Source: Sambucus nigra
Lineage: Eukaryota; Streptophyta; Magnoliopsida; Dipsacales; Adoxaceae
Reading direction: 5' to 3'
Length of the DNA stretch: 64,000 nucleotides
Assembly (NCBI GenBank): GCA_949130495.1
Contig: OX422216.1
Coordinates: forward strand, 359,996,605 to 360,060,604
Position numbers and translations under genes: made by a program. Under the pieces are notes generated by a model that saw only the letters and a list, made by a program, of their open reading frames with translations, did not search any database and was not told where the DNA came from. Shown piece after piece: positions 35,008-47,165 of this stretch. Numbering within the stretch: position 1 is the first letter of the stretch; each line of letters begins with the position of its first letter.

Positions 35008-38000
35008 ATGGTTTACACCGTTGTGTCTCTAGATGAGTTTAGAAAATAATGGAACATACGAGACTGGGTAGACTTAGAGTTTTCTAATCCCCCTATAGAC
35101 GCTTTTGTTTATCTGAAGGTCATTGGATCCCTTCCTTATTCGTTGTTGAATGCGGCTTTACTTTTCCCCCACATTATTTTTATCTAGAATTTTGTCAACA
35201 CTTTGACATTGTACCTACTAGGGTAGCCCCCAATACTTATAGGGTTATCAATTTTGTTTATATGCCCAATCAACTCCATGGGACCCATATAGGCATTCCC
35301 AAAATTATGTTTTGTTAGAAATGGGTCACTAGTGATAGTACTTATTATTTAAAAACAAGCGTTGTAAATAGATCTTTAATTATTAACCGTTTTTACTCCA
35401 ATAGGGATTACTTCGACCATGGAGTGATTTCCAAAAATTGGCAATATGTACCCGTAACAGAGAGTGAAGTGTACAATGGGCCGAAATAACCTCAGAAGGG
35501 TCATATGATAGGTTGTTTTAAATTCTTATGTGAATTTATTAACAATTTCTCTGCTGAAATGTTAATTAATTAATGGTTGTTTTTTTTGTTACACTTGATA
35601 GGAAGAGGAAGTGTCCCAAGGAGGGTGACATCAAGTTTAATGAGCTTATGTTTTTTTGGGGTCTTCATCAAAAAATTGGTGAAGAACATACTAGGTTGGC
35701 ATCATATTTGTTGAAATACTAGACTTATATCACGTCCTTTATTGCTCGACCTTATACTGTTGTTCCTTCCATGGTGGTTGACTTGGACCAGGACCTATTG
35801 TCCACTTCTTCATCCTTGGACTCTGAACTTCCTCTTCTTACTGCTTTGGGAAATCAGAAATTCCCCAATATGATGGGATATGTTACTTCTTCTAGCTCCA
35901 CCAAATCTGCTATTGGTGGGGTAACTAATAAAGAGGATGTTGGGAAGAATCCCCCAACTAAGAAGGGTGAAGAGTCCCTTATTAAATGCATCAAAAAGGG
36001 TCTTCCTTCCAGACTAATAGAAGGAAAAACTCTTACTGCCGACCAATAGAACTTGTCTAATTTACCTGTTGTTGTTACTAGATCTCCTGTAGCCATGGTT
36101 ATGGGCTTAACCAGGCAGTTGATAAGGTCTATTACTTTTCCAGATCATAGGGGTTCTTCCTATTCCATGCCCCATTTGAAATTTTTTGAAAGGGCTGCTC
36201 AAAGTCTTGCCTTGGTAAGAATTCTTGATTTTTTCATACTTGTACTTTTTTATTATTTTCTTGTACTAATTTAGTGTCTCTTTTTACACCTCTTAATTGA
36301 TTTACAATGCACTCCATTCTTCTTCAAATGACGTAGAAGAGGCGTTTGAATGCCTGAAGAAATCCTTTCTTAACTCCCAATAAGCATTGGAAAATGAGAA
36401 ACAGTCATGGGAGAACAAATAAAGGTTGCGGAGGATGTTCAAAAGAAAGCTAAGAATGAGGCTATTGAAACTCGAGGACAACTCTCTAAGTTTAATAATA
36501 ACTTGGTTTCAAAGAAGGAAAAAAGGGATAAAGCAAGAGAAGCCTCTTTAAATAAGGGATGGGATAAGTTCATAGCAGTTTATTTTGTCCACGGTGAGTA
36601 TGTGAAGAAAAATGTTATAAGGACGATTGGTCGGTAGTACTTACTGAGGTAAACACTCCTCTAGAGTCAGTGCTCTTGCTCAGACATGATCCTAGTTCCC
36701 AACCAAAGCTAGTAGAGGAAGTTAAAGATGATTTGGGGTCATATGGTTCTACCCTTGTTCTGGAGCCTACAACCAACCAAATGCAGACAGTTGATGAGTC
36801 TTCTCTCCCAACCACTTTCGAGAAAATTGCTCCACCTATTCCTGCCTCCAATCCAATTGAAGGTATTACTGATAGGGAGAAGGTCTACACTTGCTCGGCA
36901 ATTAGCCTTTTTTTGTTTTTATCTTTCCCTTACTTTAATGTATTTATAACTTTATTTCACATCAATGAAAATGAGTAGTTCTTTCATCGTGTTTGTCATT
37001 TCTTAATTGTTTCTCTATGCTATTTCTTCTACTGTTGATTAGATATTCCTTGACTCTTATAGTCCATGGACAAAATGGATTAATTTTCTTCTACTGACTC
37101 CGATCTACTCAAGAGATGCAATGATCTATTCAAGGCTGCTCAAATGACTTTATCCGAAGCAAATCTGTCAAATTTTCTCGGGGATGATATTTCAGATCAA
37201 GCTAAGGAATCTTACTTATACTTGAAGTGTCTTCTTGATCAGGAAGTGGCTAATAATGAAACTTACTTCTAATGATTAAAGAAATTCAAGAAGATCACAA
37301 AGAATCCAAGGCTCATCTACATGTTGATTATGAGAAGAAGTACAAAGCTCTAACTGAAGCTTGGGGTTTGAGGAAAAATTAAAGAAATATGCCTCTTCTT
37401 TTAAGAAGATGGAGTTTTTGCTCAACTGTGAAGTGGATGAGTCTAGGGCCATTACTAAGCTATTAGAGGAGGAAAGTAACAGTTTCAGAGAGGAGCTTAA
37501 CTCTTTGAAGGTTCCTTCAACTACTATTAGTGTTGATGATGGAGTTTCATTTTTACAGACTGAAAATGTTAATCTAATGGAAGAACTCGAGGCATTGGAA
37601 AAATCTAAACCTTCTTCCTCCTCCCGATCAAGAGAAAGATTTATCTATGACTGATTAAGGCAATACTAAACAGACGCTTATAAATCAGGGTGCACAAATA
37701 AAGGCCAAGAATTTAAGCATTATTGAGATGTCTCAAAAGATCCAAACCCAAGGTGAGCAACTTTCAACCCAGTCCTCTTAATTTCAAGATAAAGATGGAA
37801 TATTGAAGAAGATACAACATCAAGTTGAGAGATTAAATTTTAAATTTCACTAACAACCTAGGGAGATCTGGATGTAAGGATATAATGAAGCTCTTGGTCA
37901 TTTTGATGAACGCTTTATTCAGCCTTAACGTGAAGGTTATAAATCAGGCTGGACCAATTGCCTAATAGTTATGAAGGTTGATTAGGATGGTAAACTATGG

Positions 38001-38303
38001 TATTGGGATGATCCAGGTCTTTTGGAGTGTGAAGATACTCCCTTTAAACTAGATGTTAGCTGGATCTTTATAAAAACCATTCCTCAAATCGTGATATCCA
38101 AATACTTAGGGGATTATGGCATGCATGACGAGCTAGAAATAGTTCAGCCTCCTCATCTGTTAGATGCCCCGAGCAACAACAGTATGAGAATTCTTCAAGA
38201 TTTTAATCTCATTAACTCCCTATACACAATAGATGATCCTCCGGTAGACATGGAACTGGCATTGAGCTCCTCTAAAGATGAAGGAAAGAGTTCAGTAGAA
38301 TAA
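35008..38303 (+). pseudogene. Antisense extra gene of element A (coiled-coil protein, broken)
   Basis: Plus-strand coding-like region between the element's integrase and its 3' LTR, opposite to gag-pol. It opens at ATG 35008 (MVYTVVSLDEFRK, then a stop) and continues through PPIDAFVYLKVIGSLPYSLL. Next come a Ser/Lys-rich frame (35771-36049), charged heptad-like segments suggesting coiled coil (36407-36637, with KKAKNEAIETRGQL; 37361-37654, with FEEKLKKYASSFKKMEFLL) and an acidic C-terminal part (38022-38303). Interruptions at 35600, 36200-36400 and 36950-37100 are AT-rich and may include introns as well as mutations. Tat elements are known to carry such antisense additional ORFs of unknown function. 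This assignment rests on position and character, not on a recognised domain. A structural or DNA-binding protein are both possible. Confidence 0.55.
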
Positions 38304-38444
38304 TCTTGAGCATAATTTGTTCTTATATTTCATTTATGAACAATATTTGAATGTAATCATTATATATATATATATATATGAAAGGTATTTGATTGACTTA
38401 ACTTGTTAATTTCTAGATGCTTGAATGATTTTGTTGTTTCATTA

Positions 38445-38700
38445 GTTCTACTCATACACCTAGGCATTTGCCTAAATTTTAGTATCAATTTCCAATTAGA
38501 TTATCACAGGTTCTACTGATATACTTAGATTTCTAAGTTTAGTACGAGTTACCATTGATGTGGCCATATGTTCTACTAATGCACCTAAATTTAAATCCAA
38601 GTTTAGCACTAGTTACCCATGGTATTTCCATATGTTCTACTAATGCACCTAATTTTTTAGGTTTAACATTAATTACCAAGGATGACCAAGCATATGTGGA
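38445..38700. repeat. Four imperfect about 63-bp tandem repeats
   Basis: GTTCTACT words at 38445, 38510, 38570 and 38633, each followed by a CACCTAAATTT-like word and a TTAGTACTAGTTACC-like word. They lie between the antisense gene and the integrase end, in the element's 3' untranslated region. A second small duplication, built on CCTTCGCCGACCAAG-like words, follows at about 38875-38955. Confidence 0.7.
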
Positions 38701-38985
38701 ATATGCGTCTACATTCCTATTTAGGAAACTTCACAACGTTGTTCCTCCATTTTGCACAGTTTGCATAAAACTTGTTGATTTTTAAACAGAGTTTTATCCT
38801 TGATTTTTCTTGACCAAGTACTGAGGACTTAAAATCCTGTTTTGACTTGGGTTTGTGAATTTATGCTGTTTTCCTGATCAGGTGTTACCTTCGCCGACTA
38901 AGGTTAATTTCTATTGTTTTATCGATCAAGTATTGCCTTCGCCGACCAAGTTCGACAAATTACTGAATTCCTACCGACCAAATAT

Positions 38986-40150
38986 TTATGTGTGGGGGGG
39001 GTGCATATCACCAATATTACCAAAAAAAAATGGAAAAAATGGAAAAAAACAACTTTTTATTGATATTGAAGCCAATTGATTGCAAATGGTATTTCTCGCT
39101 ACATTACTGGTAGTACTTTCTAAGATGCTCGGTATTCCATGGATTTTTAAATTCTTCCCCCTCCAAGGTTTCAATTCGATAAGTTCCTGGTTGAATAATT
39201 TTCGAGACCCGATAAGGCCCATGCATTTTGGCTTCAAGCTTGTTAGTTTTCTGAAAACCTTCTGAAGTACATAGTCCCCCTCTTTTAAGTTTGCTGGCTT
39301 CACCCTTTTTTTAAAACGTGTTGTTTGTTGTTGATAGGAAGCATTCCTTAAAGCAGCATCTTCCAACATGTCCGCGTAAAGTTTTCGCGTCAAATCACTC
39401 ACTGGAGAATCAAAGTTCAACACTCTGAGTTTTCAAGACTATTTCAACTAGTATGACTGCTTCCGTCTCAAAGGCCAACATGTATGTTTTTTCTCCAGTA
39501 TCATCTCTTGGAGTTGTTTGGTATGGCCACAAAACAGAGTGCAATTCATTTATCCAATTACCTTTAGCATAATCAAGTCTTTTCTTCAACCCATTGAGTA
39601 ATGTTCTATTTGTTACCTCATTTCATCCATTTCTTTGAGGATGACCTGGAGAAGAGTGCAAGTTGTGAATCTTAAATTAGGCAGAGTAGGCTGTAAACTC
39701 CTCATTATTGAACTGGGTACCACTACTAATAATGAAGGCATATGGCAAACCATATCTACAAATGATGTTTTTCCAAATCAACTGGTACACCTTCTCATAG
39801 GACATATCCACTAATAGTTCTACTTCAACCCATTTTGTGAAATAATCAACAACTACGACCAAGTACTTAAATCTTCCTCGGGTGGTCGATAATGGCTTGA
39901 CCAAGTCTATCCCCCAAATAGCAAATGTTCAAGGTGAAGTAATGGGGACTAAAGTTGCATATGGAGCTCTGCGAATATTAGAGAACCTCTGGAACTTGTC
40001 ACACTTTATTTGAAAAGGTTGTATAGTCTGCCCTCATAGTTGGCCACTAATACCCTTAAGTGTTCATTCACTGTAATAAGGATCTTCTTGATACATGAGA
40101 TCCACAATACCCTCCATGAAATTCTTCTACTAGATCTTTAACTTCGGTTG
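38986..40150 (-). pseudogene. pol: Element A: integrase (broken)
   Basis: Minus-strand retroviral-type integrase that would insert element DNA. The zinc-binding H-H-C-C part lies at about 40010-40150. The core is at 39677-39904, with the first catalytic Asp in VVVDYFTKWVEVE. The second is lost: ISSGTQF stands where an Asp is expected. The C-terminal part at 38986-39423 has KRVKPANLKEGDYVLQKV and the end of pol. Stops separate the three pieces. A plus-strand frame at 39080-39265 is a shadow. Confidence 0.87.
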
Positions 40151-40274
40151 GGTGAACACAACACTGTAGAGTAGCTATTAATCCTGTCCTGTACAAAACT
40201 CCTTTGTCTAACACATACCTTGCTACTTTGTATTTAAGCTTTTTGGCCTCAATTGGGTCTGATGGAAGTATTCT

Positions 40275-40830
40275 TTATTCAGTATAAGATCTGATGGGAT
40301 CCATCCGGGATGTTCCCATGTCTACTGTAATGAAACTAATCATCAAATCTTCATCAATGCTTCGATTAACCAAAATTTCAATTATAGTGGTTCTCCTGAG
40401 CTCAATTATGGTTGTTGATGCCAACCGAGCAAGTGCGTCAGCTAGGGCATTTTCCAGTCTTAGAATTCGGCTCATTCGAACAAAAGGTAATTTTTTTATA
40501 ACCTCCAATGCCTTGGTTAAGTATCTTGTCATTAGTTCTCCTTTGGCTTCATATAAACCTAAAATTTGATTCAGCATCAATTGACATCACTGTGTGCCAT
40601 AATTTGCTTGACGTTCGGTGATTGAGATAAACTTAAGCCCACAGCGAGAGCTTAACATTCTTCTTCATTATTTGAGGCCTGAAATTGGAACTGCAAAGAA
40701 TATTCAATGTCTATCCCATCAGGGTTGTTTAGTAGTATACTTGATCCACTTCCTGCTGCACATGAGGGCCCATCTACATACAAGTTCCATATGGGGATAT
40801 TATCATTAAACACTTGGTCTGTTAATATCA
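40275..40830 (-). pseudogene. pol: Element A: second (archaeal-type) RNase H (broken)
   Basis: Lies between the classical RNase H and integrase, where Tat elements carry an additional RNase H. An N-terminal DG-containing strand and a SNNEEEC-like segment lie at 40640-40800. The C-terminal helix region is at 40275-40580, with RLENALADALARLAS carrying the usual DALARLA ending. A stop follows EEEC and a frame change separates the two halves. The plus-strand frame at 40294-40569 is a shadow. Confidence 0.75.
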
Positions 40831-41082
40831 TATGATGAAATATTTTCTTCTTACATTCTCATATATTTTAGCCATCTCTTGCATCTTGGTTGATGTCTCC
40901 GATAGGTCGGTGGCAAGTTCTTCTTTGCTTGTCCTTAATGGGTTTTGCTTGGGCTATTGGTTGGTGATGACTTTAGTTGGACTTTCCCCTATTTGGGCTT
41001 GCTCTGTTTAAAAGTTATGTTGCTTGGCAACCTCCAGATAACTAAATTCAACAATGAAGTCTACCATAACTTTTCTCTTTAA

Positions 41083-42180
41083 TTAAGACCTTGGTTTATA
41101 TATAATATCGTAATCCCCAAGTTCTACTACCCAATACATTAACCTTCCAAACTTCTCTAGTTTATGCAAAGCTTGCTGAAGAGGCATATCAGTGTACACC
41201 ATAATAGTATGTGCTTGTAAGTAAGGTATTTTCCATGTGGCTACCTCAATCAATACCAAAGATAACTTCTCCAAACATGGATATCTATGTTTTGCTCCCT
41301 AAAATGCTTTTCTAGTGTAGTAGATAAGCTTTTGAGCTCCGTTATCTTCTTATATCAAGGCAGAACTTACAGCTGACTCAGTGACCGATAGGTATAAATA
41401 TAATTTTTCTCCCAACACTAGTCGTGAAATTAATGAGATGATCCACAATATTTTTCCAGCTCTGGATACAAAACTCTTCCTCATCGCTTTAAAAATGGTA
41501 AACACTTATTTGTTATTTGATATACAAATCTGTCCAATATTGTTACTCGTCCAGTGAGCCTTTGCACATCCTTTTTGCAGTTCGAAGACTGCATTTCAAT
41601 CAATGCCTTGATTTTGTTAGAGTTAGACCTAATTCCACTTTGATTCATAATTTACTGGAGGAACATGCCTTCTTGGACACCGAATACGCACTTGGTCGGA
41701 TTAAACTTCATATAGTGCTTCTCCAGTTGATCAAAAATTTGACTGAGGTCAACAATGTGATAAGATGCTTTTTTGTTCTTCGTCAGCATGTCATTTACGT
41801 ATACCTACATGTTTTTTCCAATCTCTTCCTCAAAGATTTTATTCACCAACCTCGAGTAAGTATCACATGCATTTTTAAGCCAAGTGGCATAACATTATAG
41901 CAATATGTTCCTCGATAAGTGATGAAAGAAGTGATTTCCCTATCTCCTGGCTTCATTTTAATCTAGTTATAACCACGATATGAATCCATAAAACTCAGTA
42001 GTTTATGCCCTGCTGTAGAATCAACAGGGAAAAGGAAAGTGGTCCTTTGGGCAGGCTTTATTCGAATCTGTGAAGGTCACACACATTCTCCATTTTTTGT
42101 TTCTCTTTTTTACCATACCCACGTTGTCCAACCGATCTGGATATTTTACATCTTTAATTAATGAGGATTTCTAAAGTTTC
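41083..42180 (-). pseudogene. pol: Element A: reverse transcriptase and RNase H (broken)
   Basis: Minus-strand RT with a TYRGTYCYNVMPFGLKNA-like box near 41890-41940. The catalytic box is Y-V-N-D instead of YVDD at about 41789-41801 and follows a stop. The RT thumb and linker (SNCKKDVQRLTGRVTIL) lie near 41560. The RNase H part is at 41083-41274 (motifs IMVYTDMPLQQALHKLEK and LMYWVVELGDYDIIYKPRS). Both the altered catalytic Asp and the stops make it inactive. The plus-strand frame 41517-41900 is a shadow. Confidence 0.86.
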
Positions 42181-42529
42181 TCCACCTCCTCCTGGATGTT
42201 CTCGTTCTTCTCGGGGCTAAATACTCTATGCCTTTGCTTCACCAGCTTGTCATCCATGTTGACATTGATATCCTGACAGAGAGAATTAGGATCAATCCCA
42301 AGCATGTCCTCATGACTCTAAGCTAACACGTGCTTTTTCTGTCTCAGGAACATCACTAGCTCATGTTTAAGAACAGTGTCTAGTGTTAATCCCACCTATG
42401 TAATTCGATCTGGCTTATTGCCGTAAAGATGATATTCTTCGTTGCTTATACAATTTGTCCTTTTACCAACTCTGTCTCCGCTCTTGGATCTAAAGTTTCC
42501 ACCTCATAGTCGCTATTGTGCTCAGTAAT

Positions 42530-43080
42530 ATCCACTTAGTAAGTAGTGGTCTTATTATTTATTTCTTCCAAATTTTCTTTCTTGGTAAAGGAGTAATAAT
42601 ATTCTCGAGCTACTTGATGATCACCCTTGACCACACCTACACCAATTTGGTCGAAAACTTTAAGTATTGATGGACTATAGACTACACAACTACAAAAAAT
42701 TTCAGTCCTAACCTTCCCATGATTATATTGTAGGAGATTGAACATTATTTTCCATTACAAAGAAATATATTTTCTCTATCCGACTTGTAGGCCAGGTGCC
42801 GATAAACAATTTTATCTTGATTGTGCCTAAGGGAAACACTTTTTCACCAGATTACCCTATTAGGGGACTATGGTAAGGATCCAATTGGCTAAGATTCAAG
42901 TCCAGACTTTCAAAGCATGGATAAAAAATAATGTTCGTCGAGCGGCCATTATCAACAAATACCCTGGAAACAATTATATCTTGAATTCTGACCATGACTA
43001 CTAAGGGGTCATCATGGGGATAAAGTACCCCTGAAAGGTCGTTTTTAAAAAACCAATCGCCAAGTTTTCTTTATTAACTT
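42530..43080 (-). pseudogene. pol: Element A: aspartic protease and linker to RT (broken)
   Basis: The active-site triplet reads D-N-G at 42946-42954 in the context VDNGRSTNIIF, followed by LDLNLSQLDP. A downstream frame (42536-42745), with FCSCVVYSPSILKVFDQIG and EYYYSF, belongs to the linker toward RT. The protease would cut the gag-pol polyprotein. Assignment rests on order and the D-x-G box. Confidence 0.65.
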
Positions 43081-43229
43081 TCCTCGGACTCTCTTCCTCA
43101 TCCAAATTGATCCTTTAGATATAAGATCAAGCCTAAGCCTCATTGAGGTAAGATTTCCTTTCAGCAGTATGATCTCCTCCTCATGAGTCTCCACCTATAA
43201 TCATTTGACAATCAAAAGATCCAAAACTA

Positions 43230-44435
43230 ATCATGAATACATCAGGTTCTGGTTGCCTGGGCCTTTTGGGCAGGTCGAGATCATATTCTTGATTGTCCTC
43301 ATGAGTTCTCCTTTTCTCATCCCTAGGCTTGCATGGAGATTTTGATCTTTATCGGGATCCATTATTATCCTGTCGATCAACAAATCTGTCCAGATTTCCT
43401 CTTCATGTGAGGGTATTAATCTCATTTTCCATAGCAATACAGTGATCCATCGTATGCCCGTGGTCCCTGTGAAATTCATAATATTTGGACTTGTCCCGCG
43501 TTCCAGTAGGTGCTCTCAAATTCTCAGGCCAACGTACCTATTTGTTTTGCTTTATTTCTTACAAAACATGGTGGATATCCATCATTAATGGAGTGTAATT
43601 GTTGTATTTTTTGACCCTGTCGGTATTCACTTTTTTCTTCAATTCCCTATGATTCGTGTGCTCTTTCTGCTCCTTTTTCTCAATTTTTCCGTCAGATTTT
43701 GTACCTCAGTTTTATTTGGCTGCCATAGCTTCTTAGGCATTCATTATCTTGGGTGTTTAGACATCGACTCTGTCATTGTCTTTGGGGGATCTTTGTCAAT
43801 TGTGTAGTAAAGTTTCTCGAGAAACAGTCCACTCATGAGGGCTGAGATAGCTATTTTTTCCTCGTAATCAATGACTTCCAACTTCTCGTTGTTGAAATGA
43901 GTAATATAATCTCTGGTACTCTCTCCTACCTTTTTTCCTTACACTTAGCAGATGAGCTACTCTTTTCATCATTTTGGCTCCAAAGTAGAATTTACTAATA
44001 AATAGTTCGACAAGCTGGTTGAAACTAGAAATTTCTCCCTGAGGAAGGCTATTGTACCAAATCTGAGCAGGCCCTAAAAAATTGTACCTAAAAATGCCTT
44101 GCATCTCATTTCATCATGAACAACATAAATATCAGTGACCACTTCTATATGAATAACATGATATGTTTTTCCATCATAGTTAGGAGTGACCACAGGAGAT
44201 TTAAACTTTTAAGGAGTAGGAAAGTTCACAATAGCTTGCAGAAAATAAATCCTTTCACAAAACTTCATTGCAAAGGGTTTTTCTCCTTGCCTATTTCTAC
44301 TAACATATCTTCCAATTGTTGAATATAGCCCTTTCATGCATTATTACCCGCATCATTACTAGCATCAAATCTATGTATTGCATCTCGACTGTTACGACCA
44401 ATTGTTTGTGCTGAACTCTCCTCCAGTGAGGTCGG
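43230..44435 (-). pseudogene. gag: Element A: gag, C-terminal part (interrupted by element D)
   Basis: Contains the gag core at 43868-44104: LGPAQIWYNSLPQGEISSF, then FNQLVELFISKFYF and a HLLSVRKKGRREYQRLYYSF segment, the usual order for Tat gag. A basic, Asp-rich region follows at 43231-43479. Upstream, the reading continues through IHRFDASNDAGNNA to 44435, where element D is inserted. The N-terminal part is at 58486-58990. Several stops are present. Confidence 0.85.
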
Positions 44436-46434
44436 TGTAACACCTCATAATTTTTAATGATTTTCAATGTGGGCTTAATTAAAATTAAATGTGGGAAATT
44501 AATTGATAATTAATTTGGATTAAAATAAATATTAACTAGCGAAAAAAGGGTTAGTATTTATTTATGTGAATTATATGGAATATTACTAAGTGAGTAAAGT
44601 AATATGTGATTTTGAATTTATTAAAACTATCGTGAGTGAAAAACACGACTGTTAAGTCACGATGCGTGTGTCAATCGTGTCGGGACTCAATTTAAATAAA
44701 TAGAAAGTAATTAATATTTTAGTCATACGAATTGTCATTTTGAGTGAGCCAAAGTGTCCATAAGGGTCGTGATAGTTAGAAAAGTCTACTTGAGGGTTTA
44801 GTTTGGGTCCCGGGACAATTACAGGCAAAATCCGCATCCCAGAGAGCATTTTGGTCATTTGTATTTTGGGGGTAATTTAACCTATGAATTTTCTATGTAA
44901 AACATATCTGATAAGAGAAGGTAATTTGGGTGAGAGATGGGAGAAACAAAGTGAGGTTACAGAAAAGACATAAGAGGAAGAGGAGTGAAGTTCCAAAGGC
45001 TAGAACCATCGTTCCTACACCTTTTGCACCACCGACACCGCAGGGGCGTAGATCGAAAAGAGATGAAAATCAATATACCCATTTCCTTCAGAGAATCAGA
45101 CCTTCTTATTGAGGAAAGTTTTTAATCTTGAAAAAACAATAGCATGCATGATATCCATGCTAGTGTATGATGTATCATATAAGAGATTTGTATGCTTTGG
45201 GTTAAATTGGAAAACTTAAATCATAATCTTGTTATGGAAATTGATATAGTATTGAACCCTCCATGTATGTAACATGAAACCATGAAATTATATTCAATCT
45301 TGATGAAGAAATTCGAGTTTTGATGGGTATGATTGAATTGTAGAACAATTTCTTGAATTCAAAAAAGTGCATGAAATTGGGTAAATTAAACCGTCATTTT
45401 AGAAACTGTTTTGAGCCATTTTGATTCCTAAAATGGTTATTTTCTTTGCTTTGCCTCATGGAAAATCTTTTTTTATGCATTTTGTTCTCTGATATATTTT
45501 TTCCAAAATGACTCTGAAATGCCTTAAAACTGCATTTTAAAAATCTAGGCAGATTGGTGGAGTAAATTTTGAGAAATGTTATTTTTTAGTGGTTATTCTG
45601 TTGGAGGTTGCCTAGATTGATTGGTTGTGATTGTTGCTCTATAATAATGAAATTAGTCCTAAAGTGGAGATTAGGTTTACATAAAGTGAGACAAATAAAC
45701 ATGGAATAATTGAGAAAATATTTGTAATTGATAAATGAATGAAAATTCGAGAAGGGTGACATAATGATGCGTGTACCTATATTTATGACCAGCAGTGAGG
45801 ACGAGAATAATTTCTAGAAAAAAAATGAAGGGGTAATTAGGTCCCTTAGAGTTGTGTAAAAATTCATATAAATATGATGATAGGTATAATTGAAATTATA
45901 TAATACGTAGGGCATTTGAGAGATATATATGTACTACGTATGGGACATATAGTATAGGTCGTGTGTGTATCTATATTGATGATATAAGTATATAGGTGGT
46001 GTGAATACCTATTGTATGATTTCTTATGTGCATGACATACCTATGCTACTTGCTATCGGGAAGGAGGTTTTGCGTACTGGCTAGTCTTATCCTGATGATC
46101 CCATTGGGGGAATTTTAGATTCGGACCCAGCACATAGAACCTTGGACACATGCTATTTGAGAGTATGATAGTTTTGAAGTTTGAATGGGAGCGTAGGCAT
46201 GAGCATGACCCATTTTGTTGGGGAATATGTTCTCCTCCAATATATGTTATTTTTCTTTATGGTTCGAGGGAGATACTGAACAAATAGTCCTTTATATAGT
46301 GTGAGATGTACTAGGACATGATAGCAGAGTATGCATGAGCCGCAGCCGAGTCTAGAGGTGTCGTATCAGTATCTATGTGATAGAATGATGAATATATTTA
46401 TATATATAGGACAATGGTCTAATGAATAGTGACA
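44436..46434 (+). mobile_element. Element D 5' LTR, left piece
   Basis: Aligns with the minus strand of the solo LTR (19020 leftward). Shared stretches include a GTTTAGTTTGGGTCCCGGG region at 44800, and a CTTGCTATCGG...AGTCTTATCCTGATG region at 46043-46110. It ends near an AT-repeat at 46391-46408, shortly before the Helitron. The 60-codon frame at 44930-45112 is unsupported. Confidence 0.8.
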
Positions 46435-46559
46435 TCTTATCTTATCTTATCAAAATAATCAAAGGGTCTACATTTTGCCACATCACTTACCAAATTGTTC
46501 CACTAATGGGATCTAAGGGTCTTAGAGCACGCCATGTGGCAAATGAAGGAATGATTCAC

Positions 46560-46850
46560 TTGAACCCCTAAACCTACCCGATTACCTCATTATCACCCTC
46601 TCTCATTTCATCTCTCCCCCAAACCCTCTTTCCCTCGACTTCTAACGCCGTCGCTCGCTACCTAACAAGCCGCCTCCCTCCCCTTTACAGGTTGTTGCCC
46701 TCAGGTAATCACCTTCTTCGATTCGTCACACAATGTAATGGTATCCATATCTAATTAGTGTCTTTTGTAGATATACACACAACCACACACACACGCACCT
46801 ACAAACATGCACACACACACGCACCTACAAACACACGCACACACGATTTA
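46560..46850 (+). promoter_or_regulatory. Captured gene leader-like segment
   Basis: The pyrimidine-rich stretch 46595-46700 (CCCTCTCTCATTTCATCTCT and similar words) followed by CCGTCGCTCGCTACC looks like a plant 5' untranslated exon. It ends at a CTCAG|GTAATC donor-like site (46701-46710). A CA-rich microsatellite follows at 46775-46845. No promoter box is convincing. This would be the 5' end of a captured gene. Confidence 0.4.
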
Positions 46851-47165
46851 GGGTTTCAATTTTGTTTTAGATTTAGGGCATCGATTTTGTTTTGTTTTAA
46901 ATTTAGGCCTTGATTTTGTTTTGTTTTAGATTTAGGGCTTGATTTTGTTTTGTTTTAGATTTACATGCATGTAGCGAATTATGGCTTCTATTTTTGTCGA
47001 TTTTGTTCACTTCGTTCTAGATCTATTAGTGCTTCGATTTTGTTTAGTTTTAGATTTAGGTCTTGATTTTGTTTTATTTTAGATTTACATGCATGGAGCG
47101 ATTTAGGGCTTCTATTTTTGTTAAGATCTATGTTGATTTTGTTCACTTTGTTCTAGATCTGACGT
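46850..47165 (+). repeat. Intron-like T-rich tandem repeats in the Helitron
   Basis: GATTTAGGGCTTGATTTTGT-like words (about 31 bp) repeat three or four times from 46850. A larger block with ATTTACATGCATG, AGGGCTTCTATTTTTGT and GTTCTAGATCTG-like words occurs at about 46957-47027 and again at 47080-47160. The composition is that of a plant first intron. It precedes an ATG-containing stretch (MSHTTVIDLTPPHHV, 47272) of unknown origin. Confidence 0.55.

Noticed and set aside
45540..46434. Possible host gene between element A gag and the Helitron
   Set aside because: The region aligns with the middle of the solo LTR at 16052-19020, so it is LTR sequence.
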